This document shows, one piece after another, positions 1-7,738 of a stretch of 44,150 nucleotides of DNA; within the stretch, counting starts at the first letter, position 1, and each line of letters opens with the position of its first letter. The notes beneath the pieces are model-generated. The model was not told the DNA's origin. It saw only the letters and a list, made by a program, of their open reading frames with translations, and did not search any database. The position numbers and the translations under genes are program-made. The DNA comes from Flavobacteriales bacterium (lineage in GTDB: Bacteria; Bacteroidota; Bacteroidia; CAIKAF01): positions 1 to 44,150 of the forward strand of contig JAKRSD010000005.1 of assembly GCA_022402535.1 (NCBI GenBank). Reading direction: 5' to 3'.

Positions 1-45
1 TCAAATTGATTTTTTACTATTTTCGGGAACAGAACGGAAGTTTTT

Positions 46-104
46 AGACAAACTGCCGTTACCTGCAAGCATATGTAGCAACAATAAAACAGTTTAATAG
101 ACAA
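46..104. repeat. Short direct-repeat motifs at the left edge of the putative cassette
   Basis: AGACAAACTGCC (46-57) recurs as AGACAAAATGCC (974-985), and TAATAGACAA (95-104) recurs exactly at 970-979. The first copies lie just upstream of the gene at 118 and the second copies follow the stop of the gene at 595, so the two small genes are bracketed by the same words. The left copy is followed by GTTACC, which could be the tail of another copy of the hairpin element seen at 991-1117. This is seen directly; the cassette interpretation is inference. Confidence 0.4.
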
Positions 105-117
105 GGAAAAAATTCAA

Positions 118-576
118 ATGTCATATAGAGATAGTGCCTCATATGGAAAACGACAAGAATTTAAAGCAATTGCAAAATTGTTAGAATTAGGATTTGACGT
201 TTACTCAACCTTGGTTGACGACCAAGGTATTGATTGTGTCATTAGAATAGATAGCAAACGATATTTAGACATACAAATAAAAGCAAGAAGCAAAACTTGT
301 TCATTAAAAAACAGAGGTTATTTCCCATTACTATCTATCAAAGAAAAAAACGACAATTATTTTTTTGTTTTTTACTCTGAAATGATTGATACGTATTGGG
401 TAATTCCATCTTCAGACATTATGCGAATGGCACACGAAGACAAAACAAATGTTAGTTTAAATAAAAATGGGACTAATGCGGGAAAATATGCGGCACGAGT
501 AGCAGGAAATAATTGTAACCCTCTTCCGCAATTTGACAAATACAAAAACGAAAAAGGTTTTGCTTTATTAAAATAA
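118..576 (+). CDS. Small protein with PD-(D/E)XK nuclease-like core (DUF4365-like)
   Basis: The product is 152 residues with no signal peptide or membrane segment. The first 60 residues carry the pattern expected of a PD-(D/E)XK fold: a glutamate in the first helix (Glu14, GKRQEF), an aspartate in DDQGIDCVI (Asp39) and a Q-x-K strand (Gln53 and Lys55 in DIQIKAR). This matches DUF4365-type and group-I-intron-type nuclease-like domains, which occur in restriction or defence contexts and as stand-alone proteins. The assignment rests on motif reading only; catalytic activity is inferred. The ATG at 118 follows an AT-rich leader. The gene is AT-rich compared with the genes after 1445, is followed 18 bases later by another small gene, and both sit before a large hairpin element, so it may be a mobile cassette gene. 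Confidence 0.6.
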   Translation: MSYRDSASYGKRQEFKAIAKLLELGFDVYSTLVDDQGIDCVIRIDSKRYLDIQIKARSKTCSLKNRGYFPLLSIKEKNDNYFFVFYSEMIDTYWVIPSSDIMRMAHEDKTNVSLNKNGTNAGKYAARVAGNNCNPLPQFDKYKNEKGFALLK

Positions 577-594
577 TTAAACAACAAAAAATAT

Positions 595-972
595 ATGGCG
601 ACAGCATTTGACATAAAAATTCTTTGGACAGTCTTTAAAGACATAGGAACTTTTTTATCGGGACAAGCTGATAAGAAAAAAAATAGCGTAGTTAATGCTC
701 ATAAAGCTATCAATACAGCTTTCATAAAAACGTATGATTATTTACGCAATAGGAATGGGCAGTATGTTCCGAACATAGAATTAGCGGAAGTTTGGAATCA
801 AGCATCTGCTTCAATTATGGTAGTTGACCAAGGACTTGGCGAAATGCTTTATCATAAATCACGATTTTGGTTAGACCCGCAATTATATATCAATCTTAAT
901 CGGGACAGTGAAATTATTGAACTAAACCAAGTCATTGACGAAATGGAGAAATTAAGAATGAGATTAACCTAA
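595..972 (+). CDS. Small hypothetical protein, second gene of the putative cassette
   Basis: The product is 125 residues, soluble and mostly helical in appearance, with no motif I recognise. It has a lysine-rich patch (ADKKKNS) near residue 26 and ends in a charged helix (residues 105-125). It starts 18 bases after the nuclease-like gene on the same strand and has the same AT-rich composition, so the two are probably co-transcribed. It may be a partner or antidote of the upstream protein, but nothing in the sequence proves this. The hairpin element at 991-1117 begins 18 bases after its stop codon. ATG at 595 is the only good start. Confidence 0.55.
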   Translation: MATAFDIKILWTVFKDIGTFLSGQADKKKNSVVNAHKAINTAFIKTYDYLRNRNGQYVPNIELAEVWNQASASIMVVDQGLGEMLYHKSRFWLDPQLYINLNRDSEIIELNQVIDEMEKLRMRLT

Positions 973-990
973 TAGACAAAATGCCAGCTG

Positions 991-1117
991 CTAACACGGG
1001 TTTTGCGTCAGGCGGGGTGACGTGCAAACTTGCAGTTTTGTGCTTCTATTCAAGTTCAGTGCTGGTTGACACTTTTGTGCTCCGAAACCCGCCCGAACGC
1101 AAAGCCCGAAACCGTTA
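991..1117. repeat. Large imperfect hairpin resembling an attC-like recombination site
   Basis: CTAAC at 991-995 and GTTA at 1114-1117 form the outer ends. Inside them 997-1016 (starting CGGGTTTTGCGT) pairs with 1088-1108 (ending ACGCAAAGCCCG) with only a few mismatches over about 20 bases. The central part, about 70 bases, is less structured. Outer AAC and GTT ends, an imperfect stem with unpaired bases and position directly after a short gene are features of integron attC sites. The outer boxes do not match the attC consensus exactly and no integrase gene is in the window. It could equally be a dispersed palindromic repeat of Bacteroidota genomes. Confidence 0.5.
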
Positions 1118-1147
1118 AAATTTAAATTACCCCACAAAATAGAACAC

Positions 1148-1204
1148 CCACCCGCTTCGGCGGCTTACCTCTTTTTCGCCGCTGCACGGCTAAAAAGCAG
1201 GTGG
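1148..1204. repeat. GC-rich compound hairpin
   Basis: CCACCCGCTT (1148-1157) pairs with AAGCAGGTGG (1195-1204) with one mismatch, and a smaller hairpin CCGCTTCGGCGG lies at 1152-1163. The GC-rich block contrasts with its AT-rich surroundings. There is no clear T-run for a classical terminator on the plus strand, although a pyrimidine-rich tract follows at about 1223-1231. It may be part of the same repeat family as the element at 991-1117 or a separate structure. Confidence 0.35.
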
Positions 1205-1444
1205 AGGCCTCTAAGCCCCGTTTTCTTTTTTGTTGGCTGTTTTCCTTACCTGGAAATGCAATACCGAGTGTAACAAACATGAGATTCAAAAAATAAATGA
1301 ATCCTCCCTTTTTTCGGTCGTGTTAAAACCGCCACCTTCTACCATCTGCAAACCCTAATACAGCAACTCTAAAAAATTTAGTGAAACCGTTAATCCGAAT
1401 CGTTAAATAGATTTTCTTTATCCTCAAAATAGATTATATAAACC
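1205..1444. other. Gene-free stretch, nothing recognised
   Basis: Together with the two hairpins before it this makes about 470 bases without a gene. I see no convincing open reading frame, RNA gene or promoter that fits the Bacteroidota consensus, although the promoter for the gene at 1445 must lie here or within the gene's first bases. The composition becomes AT-rich towards 1444. Confidence 0.4.
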
Positions 1445-2311
1445 ATGGCTTCAGGAATATTTGCCATTTTAGACGACATCGCAGCCTTAATGGATGATGT
1501 GGCCGTTAACGCCAAACTTGCCACCAAAAAAACCGCCGGAATTCTGGGTGATGATCTGGCCGTGAATGCCGAAAAATCTACAGGGTTTGTCTCTTCCAGG
1601 GAAATTCCGGTGTTGTGGGCCATTACCAAAGGTTCATTTATTAACAAGCTAATTATTGTGCCTTTAACCTTGCTGCTCCATGTGTTTTTACCTTCTGCCA
1701 TCATCGTTATACTCATACTGGGTGGTTTTTACCTGGCCTTTGAAGGGGTGGAAAAAATGGTAGAATACTTCTTTCATAAAAAACACACGGCAAAGCCCGC
1801 TGCTGATGCTGAAATGACACAGGATGCCGAATTGGAAAAAGTAAAAATAAAATCCGCGATCACCACCGATTTTATTCTTTCTGTGGAAATCGTAATCATT
1901 GCGTTAAGCACGGTGTTAGATAAAAGCCTGATTATGCAAATTTTAACCTTATCTGCGGTTTCCATAATAGCCACCATAGGCGTTTACGGCCTTGTCGCGC
2001 TGATTGTGCGCATGGATGATTTGGGATGGACGCTGATTGAAAAATCGAATAAAAAAGGGTTGGCAAATGCGTTGGGTATGTTGCTGGTAAAAGCCCTGCC
2101 GCTTGTAATCAAGGCTCTATCGGTGGTTGGAACCCTGGCCTTATTGCTTGTGTCGGGCGGTATATTTTCGCACAATATTGAATATTTGCACCACCTGTTA
2201 TCCGGGTGGCCAAGCATACTGAAAGAATTTATTTTTGGCCTGCTGGGCGGAATAGTTGCGTGGGTTTTAATCACTCTTGTCAAGAAAACCATTTCACTGT
2301 TTAAAAACTGA
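1445..2311 (+). CDS. yedI: DUF808 / YedI family inner membrane protein
   Basis: The 288-residue protein begins with the hallmark N-terminus of the DUF808 family: a LDDIAALMDDVAV segment followed by KTAGILGDDLAVNA and REIPVLWAITKGSFINK, the same order as in Escherichia coli YedI (about 305 residues). Hydrophobic segments are visible at roughly residues 65-100, 137-200, 210-240 and 255-283, so it should be a polytopic inner membrane protein. A charged insert rich in K, A and E lies near residues 110-135. The family has no established biochemical function. It stands alone, 47 bases before a hydrolase gene on the same strand. Confidence 0.85.
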   Translation: MASGIFAILDDIAALMDDVAVNAKLATKKTAGILGDDLAVNAEKSTGFVSSREIPVLWAITKGSFINKLIIVPLTLLLHVFLPSAIIVILILGGFYLAFEGVEKMVEYFFHKKHTAKPAADAEMTQDAELEKVKIKSAITTDFILSVEIVIIALSTVLDKSLIMQILTLSAVSIIATIGVYGLVALIVRMDDLGWTLIEKSNKKGLANALGMLLVKALPLVIKALSVVGTLALLLVSGGIFSHNIEYLHHLLSGWPSILKEFIFGLLGGIVAWVLITLVKKTISLFKN

Positions 2312-2358
2312 TTTAGATTAACTGAATCCGTGTACCTTCGTCCCAATACACGTTTGAT

Positions 2359-3315
2359 TTGTCACCCCAACTAAAATCCATCGCAAAGAAGTCGCTTCTG
2401 GTGTTCATTACACTGATCTTCTCTTTTTTCAGTTATTTGCTTTTACGGCCATCGCTTATTATTCCCAAAGAACAGGTCATTGCCGAATTGAAAATGCCGG
2501 GTTCCCAATTTTTCAGATGGAATAACATCGATATACATTACACAGACGAGGGAAGCGGAATTCCCCTGCTGATGGTTCACGGTTTTTCGGGATCGCACCG
2601 CAATTTTCAGAAAATTACGGAGTTGTTCGACCTGACAAAATACCGTATCATCCGGGTGGATTTACCCGGTTTCGGATTATCTGACTTCCCCGAGGAAGAA
2701 AACGACTACCTTGCCATGTATCAAAACTTCATGAAAGATTTTGAAGATCATCTGCAGCTCAAAAATTACTACCTGATCGGGAACTCCATGGGAGGCAGTA
2801 TATCGCTTATGGCTGCCCATGACCGCCCGGAAAACATAAAGGGTTTGATACTTTGTGGCAGTGCAGGGTATGATATACAGAACTCACGGAAAAACGCACT
2901 GCGTATTTTCAGATTTAAATTTGCAGAAAAACTCTTTGCAAAGGGAATTCCGCTGTGGATAAACCGAAGCACGGTAAACAGAATTTACTATAATCCTGCG
3001 TTAGTTTCAGAAAATGAATTAATCATCAAAAACCGGATCTGGAACAAAGAAGGAAATCTTGCCGCCATTTTTCGCCTCGCAAAAAATGAAAAATTTCCCG
3101 ACGAAAAAATAATTTCAGAAATACAAGTTCCTACACTGGTTTTATGGGGAAAGCAAGACAAAATTATTGATGTAAAATATGCCGCATACTTCGACAGAGA
3201 TATCAAAGATTGCGAAGTAATCGTGTATGACAGCTGCGGACACATGCCCATGGCGGAAAAAGCAGAGAGGGCAAAACTGGATATTGAACGATTTATTGAA
3301 AGAACCAATCCTTAA
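2359..3315 (+). CDS. Membrane-anchored alpha/beta hydrolase
   Basis: The product is 318 residues. An N-terminal hydrophobic stretch (residues 12-35) looks like a signal anchor or uncleaved signal peptide, which supports the TTG start at 2359 over the next in-frame ATG, as that would remove it. The alpha/beta hydrolase core is complete: oxyanion segment HGFSGSH (74-80), nucleophile elbow GNSMGG with Ser143, acid Asp267 in WGKQDKI and base His295 in CGHMP. The likely role is ester or amide hydrolysis at the periplasmic side of the inner membrane; the substrate cannot be read from sequence. TACCTTCG at 2333-2340 is a near match to a -7 promoter box, so it may have its own promoter. Confidence 0.8.
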   Translation: MSPQLKSIAKKSLLVFITLIFSFFSYLLLRPSLIIPKEQVIAELKMPGSQFFRWNNIDIHYTDEGSGIPLLMVHGFSGSHRNFQKITELFDLTKYRIIRVDLPGFGLSDFPEEENDYLAMYQNFMKDFEDHLQLKNYYLIGNSMGGSISLMAAHDRPENIKGLILCGSAGYDIQNSRKNALRIFRFKFAEKLFAKGIPLWINRSTVNRIYYNPALVSENELIIKNRIWNKEGNLAAIFRLAKNEKFPDEKIISEIQVPTLVLWGKQDKIIDVKYAAYFDRDIKDCEVIVYDSCGHMPMAEKAERAKLDIERFIERTNP

Positions 3316-3412
3316 TTTTAAAATCCTTAGAACCTTTTAATAAAACGGTCCGTTTTCGATAGAATTAAAATCACCACTTTAGTTAGGCCGCAAAAACAAC
3401 AGATATAATAAA

Positions 3413-4135
3413 ATGACATTTCAGGAAATTGTTAATTACAGACGGTCGGTAAGACTGTATAAAAAAACAGGGATAGAGGCAGAAAAGGTAAAAAAATGTC
3501 TGGAGCTGGCCGTATTGGCACCCAACAGTTCCAATATGCAACTCTGGGAATTTTATCATATAACAGATCCTGAAAAAGTGAAAGAACTGGCCCATTATTG
3601 CCTGGATCAATCGGCCGCCACCAGTGCCAATCAAATGGTGGTTTTTGTTACACGCCAGGATTTATATAACAACAGGCGAAAAAAAATGATGGAGCTGGAA
3701 TCCCTCAATGTGAAAAATAATTCTGCTCCCGAAAAACAAAGTGCCAGAATAAAACGATGGGAAATGTATTACGGAAAAGTGATTCCTTTTCTTTATTCCA
3801 GATGCCTGGGTGTTATAGGATTATTTAGAAAACTCCTGGTCAATGTGGTTGGCCTTTTCAGGCCGATTGTGTATCAGGTTTCAGAAAGCGATATGCGCGT
3901 GGTGGTTCATAAAACCTGTGCTCTGGCCGCCCAAACGTTTATGCTCGCCATGGCCAATGAAGGTTATGATACCTGCCCCATGGAAGGTTTTGACAGCCGG
4001 CGGGTGAAAAGGATGCTGAACCTGCCTATGGGTGCCGAAATCAATATGGTGGTTTCCTGCGGTATTAGAGAAGAAGGCGGAGTCTGGGGGAACAGAATGC
4101 GGATTCCGTTTGAAGAGGTGTATAAAAAGATATAA
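3413..4135 (+). CDS. Nitroreductase family FMN-dependent oxidoreductase
   Basis: The 240-residue protein starts with the nitroreductase FMN-phosphate motif RRSVR (residues 10-14) followed by the helix and the APNSSNMQLWEF segment (37-48) that contacts flavin. Later segments include a conserved helix around KTCALAAQTFMLAMANEGY and CPMEGFD, typical for the C-terminal part of the fold. Family members are usually homodimers that reduce nitro groups, quinones or flavins with NAD(P)H. A long central insertion with a hydrophobic patch (about residues 120-150) is visible, so it may be a membrane-associated subgroup. The gene is monocistronic as far as can be seen. Confidence 0.82.
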   Translation: MTFQEIVNYRRSVRLYKKTGIEAEKVKKCLELAVLAPNSSNMQLWEFYHITDPEKVKELAHYCLDQSAATSANQMVVFVTRQDLYNNRRKKMMELESLNVKNNSAPEKQSARIKRWEMYYGKVIPFLYSRCLGVIGLFRKLLVNVVGLFRPIVYQVSESDMRVVVHKTCALAAQTFMLAMANEGYDTCPMEGFDSRRVKRMLNLPMGAEINMVVSCGIREEGGVWGNRMRIPFEEVYKKI

Positions 4136-4250
4136 TTTTCTGCCTCCGGCGGAGTTTTCACCGACCGGGTAAAGCATACCGGAAAGTTATCGAAAAACGG
4201 AATTAAAGGATAAATTAATCCGTCAGCTTTTGACATGCTCCACTGATGAA

Positions 4251-4306
4251 TTCACAATATTGTGAAGATTTTGAGATATGTATTTTCACACAAATAAACT
4301 TTTGTG
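4251..4306. promoter_or_regulatory. Two palindromic operator-like sites upstream of the 739-residue protein
   Basis: TTCACAATATTGTGAA (4251-4266) is a perfect 16-base palindrome, and CACAAA-N6-TTTGTG (4289-4306) is a second inverted repeat sharing the word CACAA. Both lie 60-120 bases upstream of a good promoter at 4368-4398, which suits binding of a dimeric transcription factor. No regulator gene is adjacent. The palindromes are seen directly; operator function is inference. Confidence 0.4.
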
Positions 4307-4367
4307 CCAACAAAAGGAAATTCCATTAAAAAAGGGGAAGGAATTTTCTTATAAAATTGATTTTAAC

Positions 4368-4398
4368 TTGATTATATTCATTTTACCCTTTAAATTTG
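4368..4398 (+). promoter_or_regulatory. Bacteroidota-type promoter for the 739-residue protein gene
   Basis: TTG (4368-4370), a 20-base spacer and TAAATTTG (4391-4398) match the Bacteroidota -33/-7 consensus. The ATG at 4424 lies 25 bases downstream. Confidence 0.6.
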
Positions 4399-4423
4399 GG
4401 GGTAAATCATTTAAAAAACCAAC

Positions 4424-6643
4424 ATGGATTACAGACATTTAAAAACTGGAGCTCATGTAGAGCTGCTTTTAGGCGAAACGTTTTTCCTAAAATTAATTCA
4501 TCTATATTATGATGCAGAAAAAATTCCAGGGGAGTTCAGTTTGTCTGAAGGGTATAAACTAAAAATTGATCGTCCCTCATCTGTAAAAATTAAGAAAAAA
4601 ACAGGGTTTAAACCCTCAGACATTGAGTTAACCTTTTCTACTTTGATTGTTGACGAAAATGGAGTACCGCTTAGAGTAAATGTTAATACTGAAACAAAAA
4701 TTTACTTTATAGCCCGCCCTGAGTTTGAACGAAATGAGGAGGGAGCAATCGATATGCTTTATTTTAACCTGTATGTTTCTGACTTTGAAGGCTATTTGGA
4801 ATCAGCTATAAATGCAATAAATTTATTTTTAATACTGGCAAATAAACCTCAAATTGAGAAGAGTCATATTCTACAGCTACTGAATACTACTTTGGGGGGA
4901 AGAAGACCTATGGATTTTTTCAAGCCCGACACATATTTCAGTAACTTAGGTTTTAAATATTTTTATACAGGACAAAAACCTGCTTTGGGCTTATATTTTG
5001 CATTGGCTCTTAAGAAAGGACCCGAACCCGAAAACATTGACAGGCCCGATTTAAAACTTGATAAAGCCATTAACTTTTTAGTAAACAATGAAGAGTTTTC
5101 GTTGGCAATACCTGCCTCTGTTTATGGTTTACTGCAAACCGATTTGATGGCCAGGGTGTCAAAAGAAAATCCTCCCGGAAGTGGCCATTATACGCATCCA
5201 ATTAAAGATGGCAGCACTTATTTGGGGCAATTTAGACGAATTACCGTGATACCTATGAAAGAGCGTGTGTATGATGAAGATAAAAACTACGTAGGTGAAA
5301 AATACAAAGGAGGTTTACATATTTCTATAGAAGGAAACATAAAAAAGTATGGTGGTGAACTGGACTTTCAAATAGGCCTTTCCTCTTGGGCGGAGTGGAT
5401 TAATGGAAATATGAAATGGAATTCATTTTTAGGGGAGCCCGACATAAAACTTTCTAAAAAGACAAAATTTGCCCTCAGTTGGTTTCTGGGAAGTATTGTA
5501 ACTATTGTTTTTAGCGCTTTATTAAGTTTTATTTCGCCCATGATTGGGGTTTACTTGGGGCTCTTGACTTTTTTTACGGGATTTTTTGGAGGTGACGCAA
5601 TAGCGACTGAAATTGCAGAATCATTAAGCGGCTCCTTCAGAGAAAAAGCGAAAAGAGCTCTTTCACCATTAGATGTTCTCAGCGACCGTTTTACATTGGT
5701 AAGGCGCCGGTTAGACCCGTTTTATTATACTCTCTATCAGTTAAAACTAGAAAAAAATCACTTTGATATTTCGGATGAAGGAATGTCTTTTTCGGGTACG
5801 TTTAAATATGATATAGTGGATAATCCTATTGAAACTATAACATTTCAAAAAGCAGTTGAAAATAATGAAAACGAAATTGAAGGATATATTATAAAGGTAA
5901 ATGCTGATATGGCAGTAGAAGAAGAATACTTTGGCCGACTTCCTGAAAAAATGAAAACCCAAATAACAGAGCACTATTTTATAGAACACCATACAATTCT
6001 ATCTAGAAAACCCATGCGTTGGTTTTCTAATTCACTTTTCTTTCAAGTACCTCTTAAAGTAAACAAAAAAAGAGGTCGTATTGAAAAGATGCTGCTTCTT
6101 TCAAACGAAGAACATAGAAGAATAGAATTGAATTTAATAAACAATCATATACAGCAGAGCTTAGCGTGGTTTGAATCTAATTTGAAAAATCCGATGATGT
6201 ACGACGTAAATAATGAAATGCAAGCCTTCATAGCTTCAGTAAATATGCAGACAGAAGAAATAATTCAATTTTCTATCAACCAACTTATAGTAAAAGATGA
6301 AGCAAGCATTGAAGGAATTAGAAACCACTACAATAATTGGCGGGAAAAAGTAATAGAAGAAGAAAGAATAATGCGTTTTAACAAGAAAAAAGAGGATTGG
6401 CTTGATGGACAATTCACACGCTTTACAAAAGAAAAATTAACCTCTTTATATAACCCTGAGGCCTATAAAATTGCTACGCTTCAAATATCCCCAAACGCAT
6501 TAGGTCAGGCACAGATGGATGGTGTCATTGCTTTATTTTCAAAATACAAACTACATCAAACACGTAAGGGTACATATTTTTTTAAGACAAAGAGGAACAA
6601 AACTAAATCGGATAATCTCTCAAATCTGCCACGAATAAATTGA
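4424..6643 (+). CDS. Large protein of unknown function, possibly with TULIP-like domains
   Basis: The product is 739 residues with no signal peptide. The N-terminus (residues 7-35, KTGAHVELLLGETFFLKLI and following) and an internal segment near residue 225 (EEFSLAIPASVYGLL) have the alternating amphipathic strand plus helix pattern of TULIP lipid-binding domains, as in the clostridial P47/OrfX proteins. A strongly hydrophobic segment rich in G, F and S spans about residues 350-390 and could be a membrane-inserting hairpin. The last 200 residues are charged and helical. I do not recognise a named family with confidence; the TULIP idea comes from pattern reading only. The gene is AT-rich relative to its neighbours, has its own promoter and possible operators, and stands alone. 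Confidence 0.6.
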   Translation: MDYRHLKTGAHVELLLGETFFLKLIHLYYDAEKIPGEFSLSEGYKLKIDRPSSVKIKKKTGFKPSDIELTFSTLIVDENGVPLRVNVNTETKIYFIARPEFERNEEGAIDMLYFNLYVSDFEGYLESAINAINLFLILANKPQIEKSHILQLLNTTLGGRRPMDFFKPDTYFSNLGFKYFYTGQKPALGLYFALALKKGPEPENIDRPDLKLDKAINFLVNNEEFSLAIPASVYGLLQTDLMARVSKENPPGSGHYTHPIKDGSTYLGQFRRITVIPMKERVYDEDKNYVGEKYKGGLHISIEGNIKKYGGELDFQIGLSSWAEWINGNMKWNSFLGEPDIKLSKKTKFALSWFLGSIVTIVFSALLSFISPMIGVYLGLLTFFTGFFGGDAIATEIAESLSGSFREKAKRALSPLDVLSDRFTLVRRRLDPFYYTLYQLKLEKNHFDISDEGMSFSGTFKYDIVDNPIETITFQKAVENNENEIEGYIIKVNADMAVEEEYFGRLPEKMKTQITEHYFIEHHTILSRKPMRWFSNSLFFQVPLKVNKKRGRIEKMLLLSNEEHRRIELNLINNHIQQSLAWFESNLKNPMMYDVNNEMQAFIASVNMQTEEIIQFSINQLIVKDEASIEGIRNHYNNWREKVIEEERIMRFNKKKEDWLDGQFTRFTKEKLTSLYNPEAYKIATLQISPNALGQAQMDGVIALFSKYKLHQTRKGTYFFKTKRNKTKSDNLSNLPRIN

Positions 6644-6811
6644 ACATAAAGGTTGAATTACAACCCATCAAAGCGCAAGGAAATTATGGCACTTAACCGG
6701 TATTTTCACAGGCTTAGCTGGCACACCTGAAATTTGAAAAGACTTTAAAGGGTTTATGTTTGAATCAGCTTTCGGAAGGTCTCTCTTGTGATGAAGCAAC
6801 ACGTTGAAGAT

Positions 6812-7600
6812 TTAGAGATAAGCATTCGCCACCAGCCACTTGGTAATGCGCTCCAACACCCATTGATTTCTATCAATGCTTGACATACTTGCCGTAATCG
6901 TTTCCTTGGTAGCGATTGGCACATTTCTGACCATATTATCCTTCAATGTATGCATGTCACAATTTTGGGCATTGTTACCCCCTGTAAAATTTACGGTAGC
7001 GATTTTTACCCCGGAAGGCAAATAGAATTCATACGTATCCACCCCTTTACCGTTCACGGTTATGTCTTTAAACCGGCCAATGATTTTACTCTGCTGTTCG
7101 ATGGTTTTATCGGCATTGAGTTTGAGTGGCCAACTTTTATCCCGTCCCACGACGGAATAGTCTACAGCAACTTTAGGGGTTTTACCAAATTTTGCAATAA
7201 ATTCCTTCACCAATTGCTCATCTACCCCATTATCGGTAAAAATCCCACTCTTCGCCATTAATTTACCAAACGATTTTTCTGCACCCAATTTTGATACGGC
7301 GAAAATTCCGGTCTGATTAACCGTTAAAAAACTTACGCGGTAAAATTGATTGGTATTGTCATTCGGGTCTTGCTCAAACTCTCCGGCATACGCTCCGATA
7401 ATCAATTTTTCACCACTCAACGAAAACACTTCGAATGTACTGGTGAGCCCCAGATTTTCCTTGTCTTTGGTTTTGGTCATGGTGGCCACTTCCTTATCAT
7501 TCACTTTAATTGAACCCTCTTCATATTCGGCTTTCACTTTTTGGGCCGACAGGGAATAAGAAAGAAGGAACGGGAAAAATAAAACCAGCAATTTTTTCAT
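6812..7600 (-). CDS. Secreted protein of unknown function
   Basis: With the ATG at 7600 the product is 262 residues and begins with a clear signal peptide (MKKLLVLFFPFLLSYSLSAQ), with likely cleavage after the SAQ region. A longer form starting at 7624 would add 8 residues ahead of the signal peptide and is less likely. The mature part looks beta-rich, with no metal-binding or catalytic motif that I recognise and no T9SS sorting domain at the C-terminus, so it probably stays in the periplasm. It lies downstream of gdhA on the same strand but the gdhA terminator at 7682-7711 separates them. Confidence 0.6.
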   Translation of the reverse strand: MKKLLVLFFPFLLSYSLSAQKVKAEYEEGSIKVNDKEVATMTKTKDKENLGLTSTFEVFSLSGEKLIIGAYAGEFEQDPNDNTNQFYRVSFLTVNQTGIFAVSKLGAEKSFGKLMAKSGIFTDNGVDEQLVKEFIAKFGKTPKVAVDYSVVGRDKSWPLKLNADKTIEQQSKIIGRFKDITVNGKGVDTYEFYLPSGVKIATVNFTGGNNAQNCDMHTLKDNMVRNVPIATKETITASMSSIDRNQWVLERITKWLVANAYL

Positions 7601-7681
7601 GACGGATAATATAAATTTGAACAAATTAAATAAGACAAATAACCCTTAACCCACTTTATTGTTTTGAAAAATCCGAAATAA

Positions 7682-7711
7682 AAAAAGGCCCCTTACGGAG
7701 CCTTTTTCTTT
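7682..7711 (-). terminator. Rho-independent terminator of gdhA
   Basis: Read on the minus strand, GGCTCC and GGGGCC form a stem (one mismatch) around a short GTAA loop, preceded by an A-run and followed by a T-run at 7681-7686. It starts 28 bases after the gdhA stop codon. Confidence 0.8.
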
Positions 7712-7738
7712 AAAACACAATTTCAGTTTCGGTATCCA

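Noticed and set aside
1-1444. Integron with its own integrase
   Set aside because: No tyrosine recombinase is encoded in the window, so only the cassette-like features can be claimed.
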